From: CAUSKK01 sp963533935
GTDB lineage: Bacteria > Pseudomonadota > Gammaproteobacteria > Cardiobacteriales > Cardiobacteriaceae
Reading direction: 5' to 3'
Assembly (NCBI GenBank): GCA_963533935.1
Contig: CAUSQL010000013.1
Span: 1-35,850, forward strand
Length of the DNA stretch: 35,850 nt
Part shown: in pieces, positions 22,678 to 31,183 of the stretch
Numbering within the stretch: position 1 is the stretch's first letter
Layout: each line of letters starts with the position of its first letter
Translations under genes and position numbers: made by a program
Notes under the pieces: generated by a model
Seen by the model: the letters and a program-made list of their open reading frames with translations, nothing else
The model's database searches: none
What the model was told of the DNA's origin: nothing

Positions 22678-24570
22678 TCATAGGGTTTCGTCCGTCGGCG
22701 ACGGCGGCACCTCCAGTTTCTTCGTCAGCTCCTCCGCCTTCGGCTCGTCGCCCTCTTCCTCCTTCTCCTTCTCCTTGTCCTTGCTGTGCAGCAGCGCCTG
22801 CATCTTCGCCTTGCCCTCCTCCCGCAGCCGCAGCGCCTCGTCGATTAGCGCCTGGTTATCAAAGTTGGAAATGTTCGGATTGTAGAGCCTCGCCATGGTT
22901 TCCAGGCCGTCCCGGTCGAGCTTGAAGAACAGGTCGCCGAGCTTTTCCGCCAGCTCATGGTCCAGGCCCACCGCCTCCAGGGTGCGCTTGCCGGTCCGCA
23001 CCGCACTGTCAAAGGTCTCGCGGACGATTTCATCGGCGCCGGCGTGGTGCAGCTCGTAGACGTGCTGCCGGTCAATGGCCCGGGCAATGATGCGCAGATG
23101 CGGGTTCACCGACCGGGCAAATTTCACAATCTTGGAAATGTTGTCCTTGGTGTGGTTGGTTACCACCAGCACGTCGGCCTTCTCAATGCCCGCCGTGCGC
23201 AGCAGCTTCGGATTGGTGCCCTCGCCGAAGTAGCCCTTAAACTGGAACTTCTTCAGGTCGTTGATGGTCTTCACGTTGTTATCAATCACCGTGCAGTGGT
23301 AGCCGCACATGTCCAACATGCGGTAAATCACCTGGCCGAAGCGGCCCAGGCCAATGATGAGCACATTGCGCTGCTCGTGGATTTCGTCGGCCTCGCGGGG
23401 CTCGCTGAGCGGCTGTTTCTTGCTGAAGAGCTTCTCCAGGATTAAAAACAGCGGCGTGGACGCCATGGACAGCACCACGATGGCCGTCAGCAGCGCCGCC
23501 GTTTCCGGTTCCAGCACGCCGGAATTCACTGCGGCGGTGTAGATGACGAAGGAGAATTCCCCGCCCTGGCTCATTAAAACGGCCCGCGATAGGGCCTGCT
23601 GCCGATTCGACTTGGCCAACTTCGCCACCAGGAACACCCCCAGACCCTTGGCGAATTTCAGCAGCAGCATGCCGCCCATCACCAGCCAGAAGTTTTCTAA
23701 AACCACCGTCAAATCCAGGGACATGCCCACGCCGAGGAAGAACAGGCCCAGCAGCAGGCCGCGGAAGGGTTCAATGTCGCTTTCCAGCTGGTGGCGGAAG
23801 GGGCTTTCCGATAGCAGCACGCCAGCGATGAAAGCGCCCATGGCCATGGACAGGCCGCCCAGTTCCATCAGGTAGGCGCTGGTTAAAACCACGAACAGGG
23901 CGCTGGCCACCAGCACCTCGTGGGCCTTATTCTTCGCGAGAATGTAGAAGAGGCCACGCAGGATATAGCGGCCGAAGATAATCAGCGCCGCCAGTGCCAG
24001 CAGGGCCATGCCGATGGACTGCCACAGCGGCGTGCTTTCCTTGGCCCCGGCCGGCGCCAGGAAGGACACCACCGCCAGCAACGGCACCAGCATCAGGTCT
24101 TCAAAGAGGAGAATGGCGATGATTTTGCGGCCGCCGTCGGAGTTCATGGCCTCGCGCTCGGCGAGAATCTGCATGACGATGGCCGAGGAGGTAACCACAA
24201 AGCCGGCGCCGGCGACGAAGGCCACCTTCCAGTCGTAGTTGAGCAGCTTCACGCCGATGGTGAGAAAAATCAGACAGCTGAACACCTGTAGGGCGCCCAG
24301 GCCGAAAATGGTGCGGCGCAAATGCCACAGGTGCGCCGGTTCCATCTCTAGGCCGATGATGAAAAGGAACATGACAATGCCGAATTCGGCCAGGTGCATG
24401 ATTGCCTGCTGGTCACCGGCAAAGCCGAAGAAGGACAGCAGCAGGCCGGCGCAGAGGTAGCCGAGCACCGAGCCCAGGCCCAGCCGTTTGAAGAGGGGCA
24501 CGGCCACCACCGCCGAACCCAGGTAGAGCACCGTTTGCAGGAGACCGCTGGCCTCGTGTTCTAGGGACAT
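22678..24570 (-). CDS. Monovalent cation:proton antiporter of the KefB/KefC (CPA2) type
   Basis: Inner-membrane K+/H+ antiporter family; in E. coli KefB and KefC are glutathione-gated K+ efflux systems that protect against electrophiles. The 630 residues have about 12 membrane helices to residue 385. The regulatory loop HQLESDIEPFRGLLLGLFFL (260-279) is close to KefC HALESDIEPFKG. SQGGEFSFV is at 334-342, and a C-terminal KTN/RCK Rossmann domain has GLGRFGQ (407-413) and IDN. The tail (about 600-630) is charged (KDKEKEKEEEGDEPKAEE). The loop makes KefB/C-type gating likely; I do not choose between B and C. No kefF/kefG ancillary gene is adjacent. AAGGAG precedes the start. Confidence 0.88.
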   Translation of the reverse strand: MSLEHEASGLLQTVLYLGSAVVAVPLFKRLGLGSVLGYLCAGLLLSFFGFAGDQQAIMHLAEFGIVMFLFIIGLEMEPAHLWHLRRTIFGLGALQVFSCLIFLTIGVKLLNYDWKVAFVAGAGFVVTSSAIVMQILAEREAMNSDGGRKIIAILLFEDLMLVPLLAVVSFLAPAGAKESTPLWQSIGMALLALAALIIFGRYILRGLFYILAKNKAHEVLVASALFVVLTSAYLMELGGLSMAMGAFIAGVLLSESPFRHQLESDIEPFRGLLLGLFFLGVGMSLDLTVVLENFWLVMGGMLLLKFAKGLGVFLVAKLAKSNRQQALSRAVLMSQGGEFSFVIYTAAVNSGVLEPETAALLTAIVVLSMASTPLFLILEKLFSKKQPLSEPREADEIHEQRNVLIIGLGRFGQVIYRMLDMCGYHCTVIDNNVKTINDLKKFQFKGYFGEGTNPKLLRTAGIEKADVLVVTNHTKDNISKIVKFARSVNPHLRIIARAIDRQHVYELHHAGADEIVRETFDSAVRTGKRTLEAVGLDHELAEKLGDLFFKLDRDGLETMARLYNPNISNFDNQALIDEALRLREEGKAKMQALLHSKDKEKEKEEEGDEPKAEELTKKLEVPPSPTDETL

Positions 24571-24661
24571 AATTTCTCCTTCTAGTGAATGGGGAAGTTG
24601 TTTAAGCAGAAAAGGGGGCCAAGCATCTCGGCCCCGGAAAAATTAGATTTAGCGGTTCCAT

Positions 24662-24743
24662 TATATACAAACAGACGGGCGCTTCCCCTGTATGTATTTA
24701 GGCCGTATTTACATACAGGGAAAGCGCCCGTCCGTTTGTATAT
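24662..24743. repeat. Palindromic repeat between the Kef and ldtD genes
   Basis: Arms of about 35 bp (tatacaaacagacgggcgct ... and its complement) around a short centre near aggccg, with only two mismatches. It lies in the divergent promoter region of both genes. The ldtD frame is open through it but the element is not thought to be translated. Confidence 0.88.
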
Positions 24744-24840
24744 GGGTAAATTAAATTTGCCCCACAATGGCCGACCGCGGTTGTTGTTCACCCGCCACAG
24801 CTTTAAACTATCCCGCTCTATTACTAGTAAAGAATTAAAA

Positions 24841-26595
24841 ATGCACAAAAAATTTGTCTTAGCCCTCACCCTTGCCCTTGGCCTTAACGGCTGTGCCAAG
24901 GCCCAGACGGAGGAGAAAATTCTCAAAACTTTCGACGAAGCCGAACCGGCCATGGCCGACCAGCTGCAGGCGGCCGATGTGAAGAGCGACGGCGCCGCTC
25001 CAGTGGTAGTTACCCCGGCCAATGCGGAGGTGGGCGGCGTAGACCCCACGGCCACCCCAACCCTAACGCCCGAAGTGGCAGTGGAATTCTTCGGTGAACG
25101 GAAAACCCAAGAATTAAACGGCCAGGAAATCACCCTGCTCAGCCCCAACGCCCTGCGCGACTTCTACAACGAACAGAAGAAATTCGACCACTGGAACACC
25201 GAGCTGGTGCAGAAGCTGGTGCAGGCCATTGAGGCGGCCGAGGACGACGCCCTGCCGCCGGCCAAATATCACCTGGCCCTGCTGCGCAATTTCAGCAACG
25301 ACGAGGCCCATCAGGTGCTGGCCAGCGATGCCTTTTTAAGCCTGGCCAACGATTTAGCCAACGGTCTAGTTAATCCCAAGGTAACCCACCCGGAATGGAA
25401 CGGCCAGAAGGTGAGCGATGAAGAATTGGTGGCCCTGCTGACCAAGGCGCTCGGCGACGGCAGCTTCAGCGCCACCCTCAACGCTCTGAACGCCGATAAT
25501 CCCCGCTACCAGGCCCTGCGCCAGGAGTACGTGGCCCAGACCCGGGGCGAAACCACCGGTGAAAATCCCGGCAAGCAGCTGGGCAACAAGGTGCTGCGCC
25601 GCGGCATGGAAGACCCGGACGTGCTGGTGCTGCGGGAGAAATTAAATGTGGGCGGCGACAGCGCAGTCTTCGACGAGGAGCTGGAGGCGGCGGTTAAGGC
25701 CTACCAGCGCAAGCACAAGCTCGGCAAGAAGGCCGACGGCGTGGTCGGTCCCGGCACCCGCAACCATTTGAACGGCGGCCGGAAGAATGCCAAGGCGCGC
25801 ATTCCCCTGGAATTGCTGCGCATTAATATGGAACGGCTGCGCTGGCTGCCCCAGGAGATGGGTACCAGCAACATTGTGGTGAATATTCCCGACCGCAACG
25901 TGCGCATGTTCCGCGACGGTCGGCAAATCTATTATTCCCGCGCCATCATCGGTAAGACCGACCGGCAGACGCCGGCCTTCGTCGACCGGCTGCGCCATGT
26001 GGTCATGAGCCCCACCTGGACCGTGCCCCCCACGCTGCTGAAGGAAAAAATTGAGAAGGGCCAGGTTACCAGCGCCTACGACCTGGTGAGCAAGAGCACC
26101 GGCAAATCCATCGGCCCGGCCGCCAACGGCACCGTGCCCCCCGGCTACCGGCTGCGCATGAAGTCCGGCCCGAAAAATCCCCTCGGGCGGGTGAAATTCC
26201 TCTTCCCCAACAGCCACGCCATTTACATGCACGACACCAACACCAAGGGCCTATTCAATTCCAGCCGCAACGGAGCGTTGGAAAGCTCCGGCTGCGTCCG
26301 CATCGAGCACCCGGTGAAGTTGGCGCAGATTCTCCTGGACGGGGTAAAAAGTCCCGAGCAGATTAAGGAGGACATGGCCTTTAAACCGAAGGAAGTGTGG
26401 AGTAATCCCAAGGAGTCGGTGCCCATCTATCTGGTCTATTGGACCGTAGCCAGCAATTTCGACGAGAACGGCAATCTGTCCCTGCCGCGCACGGTGCCGG
26501 ACATTTACCACAAGGACGGCGCGCTGAAGCAGCAGTACAGCAAGGTTCTCAACCGCTATAAAAATGACAGTGGCGCCCTCGCCATTAAGGATTAG
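24841..26595 (+). CDS. L,D-transpeptidase lipoprotein of the YcbB/LdtD type
   Basis: Makes 3-3 (mDAP-mDAP) peptidoglycan cross-links and is insensitive to most penicillins. Numbering from ATG 24841 (584 residues): signal peptide with lipobox LNGC (Cys18), so probably membrane-anchored, which differs from E. coli LdtD. A Pro/Thr-rich region (about 50-80) is followed by a helical scaffold domain (about 92-240) and a peptidoglycan-binding domain (250-312: VLRRGMEDPDVLVLREKLN, DGVVGPGTRNHLN). The YkuD catalytic domain (about 343-500) has HAIYMHDTN and SSGCVRIEHP (catalytic Cys485, His464). The start is chosen for its signal sequence; the frame is open back to 24589 through a palindrome. fabA starts 2 bp after the stop codon, so it may share that transcript. 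Confidence 0.9.
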   Translation: MHKKFVLALTLALGLNGCAKAQTEEKILKTFDEAEPAMADQLQAADVKSDGAAPVVVTPANAEVGGVDPTATPTLTPEVAVEFFGERKTQELNGQEITLLSPNALRDFYNEQKKFDHWNTELVQKLVQAIEAAEDDALPPAKYHLALLRNFSNDEAHQVLASDAFLSLANDLANGLVNPKVTHPEWNGQKVSDEELVALLTKALGDGSFSATLNALNADNPRYQALRQEYVAQTRGETTGENPGKQLGNKVLRRGMEDPDVLVLREKLNVGGDSAVFDEELEAAVKAYQRKHKLGKKADGVVGPGTRNHLNGGRKNAKARIPLELLRINMERLRWLPQEMGTSNIVVNIPDRNVRMFRDGRQIYYSRAIIGKTDRQTPAFVDRLRHVVMSPTWTVPPTLLKEKIEKGQVTSAYDLVSKSTGKSIGPAANGTVPPGYRLRMKSGPKNPLGRVKFLFPNSHAIYMHDTNTKGLFNSSRNGALESSGCVRIEHPVKLAQILLDGVKSPEQIKEDMAFKPKEVWSNPKESVPIYLVYWTVASNFDENGNLSLPRTVPDIYHKDGALKQQYSKVLNRYKNDSGALAIKD

Positions 26596-26597
26596 CC

Positions 26598-27113
26598 ATG
26601 ACAAAACAAACCCAATTTTCCAAGGAAGAATTACTCCGCTGCGCCCGCGCCGAACTGTTTGGCCCCGGCAACGCCCAGCTGCCATTGCCGAACATGCTGA
26701 TGATTGACCGCATCGTCAATATCAACGACCAGGGCGGCAAATACGGCCGGGGAGAAATCATCGCCGAGCTGGACATTAATCCGGATTTGTGGTTTTTCGG
26801 CTGCCATTTCCAGGGCGACCCGGTCATGCCCGGCTGCCTGGGCCTGGACGCCATGTGGCAGCTGCTGGGCTTCTTCCTAGGCTGGAGCGGCGGCCTGGGC
26901 CGCGGCCGGGCCCTGGGCTGCGGCGAGGTGAAATTCACCGGCCAGGTTTTACCCAAGCACCGGAAAATCACCTATCACATTCACATTAAACGCACCATTC
27001 TGCGGAAGCTGGTGTTAGGCATCGGCGACGGAATAATGAGCGTCGATGACCATGAGATTTACCACGGCCTGGATTTAAAAGTGGGCCTCTTCACCAGCAC
27101 CGACGATTTCTAG
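26598..27113 (+). CDS. fabA: 3-hydroxydecanoyl-ACP dehydratase/isomerase FabA
   Basis: FabA dehydrates beta-hydroxydecanoyl-ACP and isomerises trans-2 to cis-3-decenoyl-ACP, the branch point to unsaturated fatty acids. The 171 residues equal E. coli FabA in length, with the catalytic His70 and Asp84 in GCHFQGDPVMPGCLGLDAMW. The hot-dog fold landmarks LPNMLMIDRI and the RGRALGCGEVKFTGQVLP strand region are present. It starts 2 bp after the ldtD stop and lies 8 bp before fabB. The fabA-fabB pair together with fabI shows the classic anaerobic route to unsaturated fatty acids. Confidence 0.96.
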   Translation: MTKQTQFSKEELLRCARAELFGPGNAQLPLPNMLMIDRIVNINDQGGKYGRGEIIAELDINPDLWFFGCHFQGDPVMPGCLGLDAMWQLLGFFLGWSGGLGRGRALGCGEVKFTGQVLPKHRKITYHIHIKRTILRKLVLGIGDGIMSVDDHEIYHGLDLKVGLFTSTDDF

Positions 27114-27121
27114 GAGATGAC

Positions 27122-28333
27122 ATGAGAAGAGTTGTAGTAACGGGCATGGGCATCGTGTCCAGCCTCGGCAATAACGTGCAGGAAGTGCTCCAGAGTCTAC
27201 TGCACCTGAAGTCTGGCATTCGCTTTTCGGAAATTTACCGGGACATGGGCCTGCGCTCCCAGGTGGAGGGCGCCCTACACATCAATTTAAAGGAGCTCAT
27301 TGACCGGAAAATCTTCCGCTTCATGGGCAGCGCCGCCGGCTACTGCTACGTGGCCATGAAGGAGGCCATCGCCATGGCCGGCCTCGGTGAGGAGGACATT
27401 TCTAACCCGCGCACCGGCCTGGTGGTGGGCACCGGCGGCGCCTCCCCCTCCACCCAGGTGGAAAGCGCCGACCTGCTGCGCAATGAGGGGGTAAAACGCA
27501 TTGGCCCCTACGCGGTAACCAAAACCATGGCCTCGCAGCCCAGCGCCTGTCTGGCTACGCCCTTCCACATTAAAGGGGTGAACTATTCCATCAGCTCCGC
27601 CTGTTCCACCTCGGCCCACTGCATTGGCCACGGGGCGGAATTAATCCAGTTCGGCAAGCAGGACGTGGTCTTTGCCGGCGGCGGCGAGGAGCTGCACTGG
27701 ACCTTAACCTCCCTTTTTGACGGCATGGGCGCCCTGTCCACCAAATACAACGACCAGCCGACCACCGCCTCCCGCGCCTACGACGCGGACCGGGACGGCT
27801 TCGTCATCTCCGGCGGCGGTTCCATAGTGGTTCTGGAGGAATATGAGCGGGCGAAGAAGCGGGGCGCGCCCATCATCGCCGAATTGACCGGCTATGGCGC
27901 CACCTCCGACGGCTACGACATGGTGGCCCCCTCCGGGGAGGGCGCGGTGCGCTGCATGCAGATGGCCCTGGCCCAGCACGGCAAGGCGGTGGATTACATC
28001 AACGCCCACGGCACTTCCACCCCGGTGGGCGACACCAGGGAACTGGGGGCAATCCGTGAAACCTTCGGTGCCGGCCCGGTGCCGCCCATCAGTTCTACCA
28101 AATCGCTGTCCGGCCACGCTCTGGGCGCCGCCGGCTCCAACGAGGCCATTTACAGCCTGTTGATGTTGCAGAACAACTTCCTCACCGCCAGCGCCAATAT
28201 TTTTAACTTGGACCCGGAGGCGGAAGGGCTGCCCATACTGCGGGAGAACCGCCAGCAGCCGCTGACGGCGGTCATGAGCAATAGCTTCGGCTTCGGGGGT
28301 ACTAACGCCACCCTAATTTTTGGGAAGGTCTGA
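27122..28333 (+). CDS. fabB: 3-oxoacyl-ACP synthase I FabB
   Basis: KAS I elongates cis-3-decenoyl-ACP made by FabA, committing carbon to unsaturated fatty acids. The 403 residues have the Cys-His-His triad: Cys161 in SSACSTSAHCIGH, His296 in NAHGTSTPVGD and His332 in KSLSGHALGAAGSNE. FGFGGTNATLIF closes the thiolase fold. AGGAG (taggagatgac) lies before the start. The stop TGA overlaps the ATG of the next gene (TGATG), so the unknown periplasmic protein behind it is translationally coupled to fabB. Confidence 0.96.
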   Translation: MRRVVVTGMGIVSSLGNNVQEVLQSLLHLKSGIRFSEIYRDMGLRSQVEGALHINLKELIDRKIFRFMGSAAGYCYVAMKEAIAMAGLGEEDISNPRTGLVVGTGGASPSTQVESADLLRNEGVKRIGPYAVTKTMASQPSACLATPFHIKGVNYSISSACSTSAHCIGHGAELIQFGKQDVVFAGGGEELHWTLTSLFDGMGALSTKYNDQPTTASRAYDADRDGFVISGGGSIVVLEEYERAKKRGAPIIAELTGYGATSDGYDMVAPSGEGAVRCMQMALAQHGKAVDYINAHGTSTPVGDTRELGAIRETFGAGPVPPISSTKSLSGHALGAAGSNEAIYSLLMLQNNFLTASANIFNLDPEAEGLPILRENRQQPLTAVMSNSFGFGGTNATLIFGKV

Positions 28334-29727
28334 TGAAGCGCTTAGCAATGAGCGCTTTTCTGCTAATGGCCCTGGCTCAGGCCCAGGAAATGGGCCAGGA
28401 AGTGGAAGGCCAGGCGGCCGTGCCCATGGGCGGCGAAGAGCCACAGCCGGTGGAAGCGCCGGTCATTCTCGCCAGCGGCAAGGGCAACGGCGGCGAGGAA
28501 AAGCAGGTGCTGTACAGCGGCGACAGTTCATCGGACATGGTGAAGAATCACCGGGCCAAGCGGGCCCAGTCCGTGGAAAAGATTAATCCGGAAACCAAGG
28601 GCATGCCCGACGCCAACGCGCCCAGCCAGGACGTTTTTTCCTGCATGGACGGCGGTAAGCCGGTGTTCGCCGACAACAGCAATAAGGATAAATTCACCAA
28701 CTGTAAGCGCATTGCCAAGGCGCAAACCCAACTTAATGCGAAAACCCGCCTGTCCTACAGCACCGATAACTCTGGCAAGGTTTCCGTCGGTTCCTTCAAT
28801 GGCGGCAGCGGCGGCGGCCTAACGGTGGTGGACAGCACCGGCGCCGTGGTCAGCAGCACGCCGGCCATCATTGCCAGTGGCAGTAGCAGCGGCGCCCCCA
28901 TCTCCATGACCATGGAGAATGGCACGCCCAGCTTTAGCAATGTGGGGGCGCCGGCTGGAGCGCCCCTGATGGCGGCCAACAGCGGCACCTGCTCTGGAGC
29001 GGTGGTTTTTCAGGGCAATACCTACATTTTTAACGACCGGGAACCCTGCCCCATTCCAGCCTCAGTGTTCCAGGCACGCAAGCCGCTGGAGGCGCTGCCA
29101 GCCTTCTATCTGCCGCCGGCGCCCAACGACGGCGCCATGGTGGTGAGCAGCCAGGACAATGCGGCGCTGCCGAAGCCGCCGGCAGCGGGCCAGGCGCCCG
29201 CCCCGGCGCCAACGGTGGCGGCTACGGATTTACCGGCCGCAGTTAGTCCGCCGGTGCAGCTGGCGCCGGTGGTGGCCAGCCCTACAGTTAGTGCTGAACC
29301 GGAGGAGCCGGAGGCCAAGAAGAAGCCCACCGATGGTTTAGTGCCGGAGCGGCCGAAGGCTTCCGCGGCCCCGTCCGCCAAGGCCAGCGCCCCACCAGCT
29401 AATGCTAAGGCGCCAGCGGCGCAGCCGGCGGCGGCGAAGCCGGCCGCTGCTCCAGATGCTGAGGCGAAGCCGGCCAAGGCTAACGAAGCGCCCAAGGCTG
29501 AGGCGAAGCCGGCAGCGTCGCCAGCTGAACCGGCCAAAGCGTCCGCGGCGCCGACGGTCAGCCCGATCAATGCCGAGCAAAAGCCGGCGGCTTCACCGGC
29601 CGCCGCGCCCGCTCCAACCCAAGCAACGGCTAGCCCGGCGGCCACAGCGGCCCAGCCGGCCGCTCCTGCTTCGGCCAGTCCGGCAGCCACCTCCGCTCCG
29701 GCCAGCCCAACGGGAGCCGCCAAGTGA
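28333..29727 (+). CDS. Unknown periplasmic protein with two Cys-pair modules and a long Ala/Pro/Lys tail
   Basis: Not recognised as a named gene. The 464 residues start with a signal peptide (MKRLAMSAFLLMALAQAQ). Two short modules carry spaced cysteine pairs: Cys104...Cys124 (CMDGGKPVFADNSNKDKF) and Cys220...Cys239 (CSGAVVFQGNTYIFNDREPC). The first resembles the DUF4124 pattern of a small disulfide-closed beta unit. Between them is a Gly/Ser-rich stretch (GGSGGGLTVVDSTGAVVSST). From about residue 280 the protein is low-complexity Ala/Pro/Lys/Glu with repeats such as AKPAAAPDAEAKPAKAN. The Cys-pair design echoes the OmpA-family protein here. It is coupled to fabB (TGATG) and overlaps queH (GTGA). 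An envelope structural role is inferred. Confidence 0.72.
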   Translation: MKRLAMSAFLLMALAQAQEMGQEVEGQAAVPMGGEEPQPVEAPVILASGKGNGGEEKQVLYSGDSSSDMVKNHRAKRAQSVEKINPETKGMPDANAPSQDVFSCMDGGKPVFADNSNKDKFTNCKRIAKAQTQLNAKTRLSYSTDNSGKVSVGSFNGGSGGGLTVVDSTGAVVSSTPAIIASGSSSGAPISMTMENGTPSFSNVGAPAGAPLMAANSGTCSGAVVFQGNTYIFNDREPCPIPASVFQARKPLEALPAFYLPPAPNDGAMVVSSQDNAALPKPPAAGQAPAPAPTVAATDLPAAVSPPVQLAPVVASPTVSAEPEEPEAKKKPTDGLVPERPKASAAPSAKASAPPANAKAPAAQPAAAKPAAAPDAEAKPAKANEAPKAEAKPAASPAEPAKASAAPTVSPINAEQKPAASPAAAPAPTQATASPAATAAQPAAPASASPAATSAPASPTGAAK

Positions 29728-30404
29728 TTAGCCTGGAAGAACGGCCCAAGCTGGTCATGCCCGGCGGCCACCATAAATTATTGCTGCATTCCTGTTGTGC
29801 CCCCTGCTCCGGCGAGGTGATGGAGGCGCTGCTGGCCTCCGGCATTGACTACACCATCTACTTCTACAACCCGAACATTCACCCACGGCGGGAGTACATG
29901 CTGCGCAAGGAGGAGAACATTCGCTTTGCGCAGCAGCACGGCATTGCCTTTATAGACTGCGACTACGACACGGAAAACTGGTTTGAACGGGCCAAGGGCA
30001 TGGAATGGGAGCCGGAGCGCGGCAAGCGCTGCACCATGTGCTTTGACATGCGCTTTGAGAAGACCGCCCAGTACGCCCACGAGCACGGCTTTCCGGTCTT
30101 TACCAGTTCCCTGGGCATCAGCCGCTGGAAGAACATGAACCAAATCAACGACTGCGGCGAGCGGGCCGCGGCCAAGTACCCCGGTTTAATTTATTGGACC
30201 TTCAACTGGCGCAAGAAGGGCGGGTCGGCGCGCATGATTGAAATCAGCAAGCGGGAACGCTTCTACATGCAGGAATACTGCGGCTGCGTCTATTCCCTGC
30301 GCGACACCAACGCCTGGCGCCTGTCCAAGGGCCGGGAGAAGATTAAGATTGGCACCATGTTCTACGGCGAGGACACCACCACGGAGGGGGGCGGTTTCCG
30401 CTAG
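29724..30404 (+). CDS. queH: Epoxyqueuosine reductase QueH
   Basis: QueH (former DUF208) reduces epoxyqueuosine to queuosine in tRNA and is the non-homologous alternative to QueG. The 226 residues carry the Fe-S and metal cysteines: HSCCAPCSGEV (Cys24, 25, 28), RCTMCFDMRFEKTA, and YCGCVYSLRD near the C-terminus, plus YFYNPNIHPRREYMLR. The start is a GTG that overlaps the previous stop (GTGA); MISLEERPKL leads directly into the domain. The stop TAG overlaps the next GTG start (TAGTG). It sits in the fabA-fabB transcript, which is not known to be functionally linked to queuosine. Confidence 0.93.
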   Translation: MISLEERPKLVMPGGHHKLLLHSCCAPCSGEVMEALLASGIDYTIYFYNPNIHPRREYMLRKEENIRFAQQHGIAFIDCDYDTENWFERAKGMEWEPERGKRCTMCFDMRFEKTAQYAHEHGFPVFTSSLGISRWKNMNQINDCGERAAAKYPGLIYWTFNWRKKGGSARMIEISKRERFYMQEYCGCVYSLRDTNAWRLSKGREKIKIGTMFYGEDTTTEGGGFR

Positions 30405-31018
30405 TGGACGGCAATTCCGCCAATTCCGACCGGGTGGAAAGCCACCCCTTCCCGCCGCTGCTGCCGTCCCAGGCGCGGGTGCTGCTGATGGGCACCTTCC
30501 CGCCGCGGCCGGAGAAGCGGGCCATGAACTTTCACTATCCCAATTTCAACAACGACCTGTGGCGGGTCATGGGCGCAGTTTTCTTTAATAATCCACAGCA
30601 CTTCGTGGCCGCCGCCGGTAAACGCTTTGACGCGGCCGCCATTAAGGCCTTCCTTAGGGAGCGCGGCATCGCCCTCTGTCCCACGGTGCTGAAGGCCATA
30701 CGCCTGCACAACAACGCCGCCGACCGCTTCCTGCAGGTGGTGGAGCCGGTGGATTTGGCCGCGGTGCTGGCGCAGCTGCCCCACTGTGAACGGCTGGGCC
30801 TGACCAGCGGTAAGGCGGTGGAAATCCTGCTGGCACAGCAGGGCGGCGGGTTGAAGCTGCCGAAGACCAACGAAACCATCGCCTTCCCCTTCGCCGGCCG
30901 GCCGCTGATGCTGACGCGGCTGCCGTCCACCTCCCGCGCCTACCCGCTGGCCCTGACCGCAAAAATCGCCGCCTACCGGGCCTTCTTCGCGCAGGTTTTC
31001 CCCGAGCTGGGCACCTAG
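30404..31018 (+). CDS. Uracil-DNA glycosylase-superfamily protein (Mug-like)
   Basis: Base-excision or related fold of the UDG superfamily. The 204 residues have VLLMGTFPPRPEKRAMNFHY (strand 1 and active-site loop), PNFNNDLWRVMGAVFF, CPTVLKAIRLHNNAADRF, and the DNA-intercalation-loop position LPSTSRAYPLAL. These resemble an uncharacterised UDG-family clade with HPF...LLMGTFPP openings, rather than classical Ung (no GQDPYH). The GTG start overlaps the queH stop (TAGTG), so it is last in the ldtD/fabA-fabB-queH run. Substrate specificity, or even glycosylase activity, is not proven by sequence. Palindromic repeats begin 8 bp after its stop. Confidence 0.72.
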   Translation: MDGNSANSDRVESHPFPPLLPSQARVLLMGTFPPRPEKRAMNFHYPNFNNDLWRVMGAVFFNNPQHFVAAAGKRFDAAAIKAFLRERGIALCPTVLKAIRLHNNAADRFLQVVEPVDLAAVLAQLPHCERLGLTSGKAVEILLAQQGGGLKLPKTNETIAFPFAGRPLMLTRLPSTSRAYPLALTAKIAAYRAFFAQVFPELGT

Positions 31019-31025
31019 AACCGGA

Positions 31026-31150
31026 ACATACAAACATACGGCCGCTTTCCCTGTATGTATTTAAGCCATTAATTACATACAGGGGAAGCGCCCGACTGTT
31101 TGTTAATGGGTAAATTACGTACAGATAAAGCGCCCGTATGTCGGTAAATC
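31026..31150. repeat. Palindromic repeat plus a solo half-arm
   Basis: An imperfect palindrome at 31028-31105 (ctttccctgtatgtattta ... taattacatacaggggaagc) is followed by a solo arm at 31114-31149 (acgtacagataaagcgcccg). These occupy the gap between the UDG-family and lipoprotein genes. Confidence 0.82.
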
Positions 31151-31183
31151 CCGATAAAACTCTAATAATTATGGAGCTATTCA

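Noticed and set aside
24589..24840. N-terminal extension of the L,D-transpeptidase
   Set aside because: It would translate the palindromic repeat and hide the lipoprotein signal peptide.
29106..29774. 222-residue minus-strand frame opposite the Ala/Pro-rich gene
   Set aside because: Its Ala/Gly/Val composition is what results from reading the GC-rich repetitive gene backwards; it has no ribosome site or family match.
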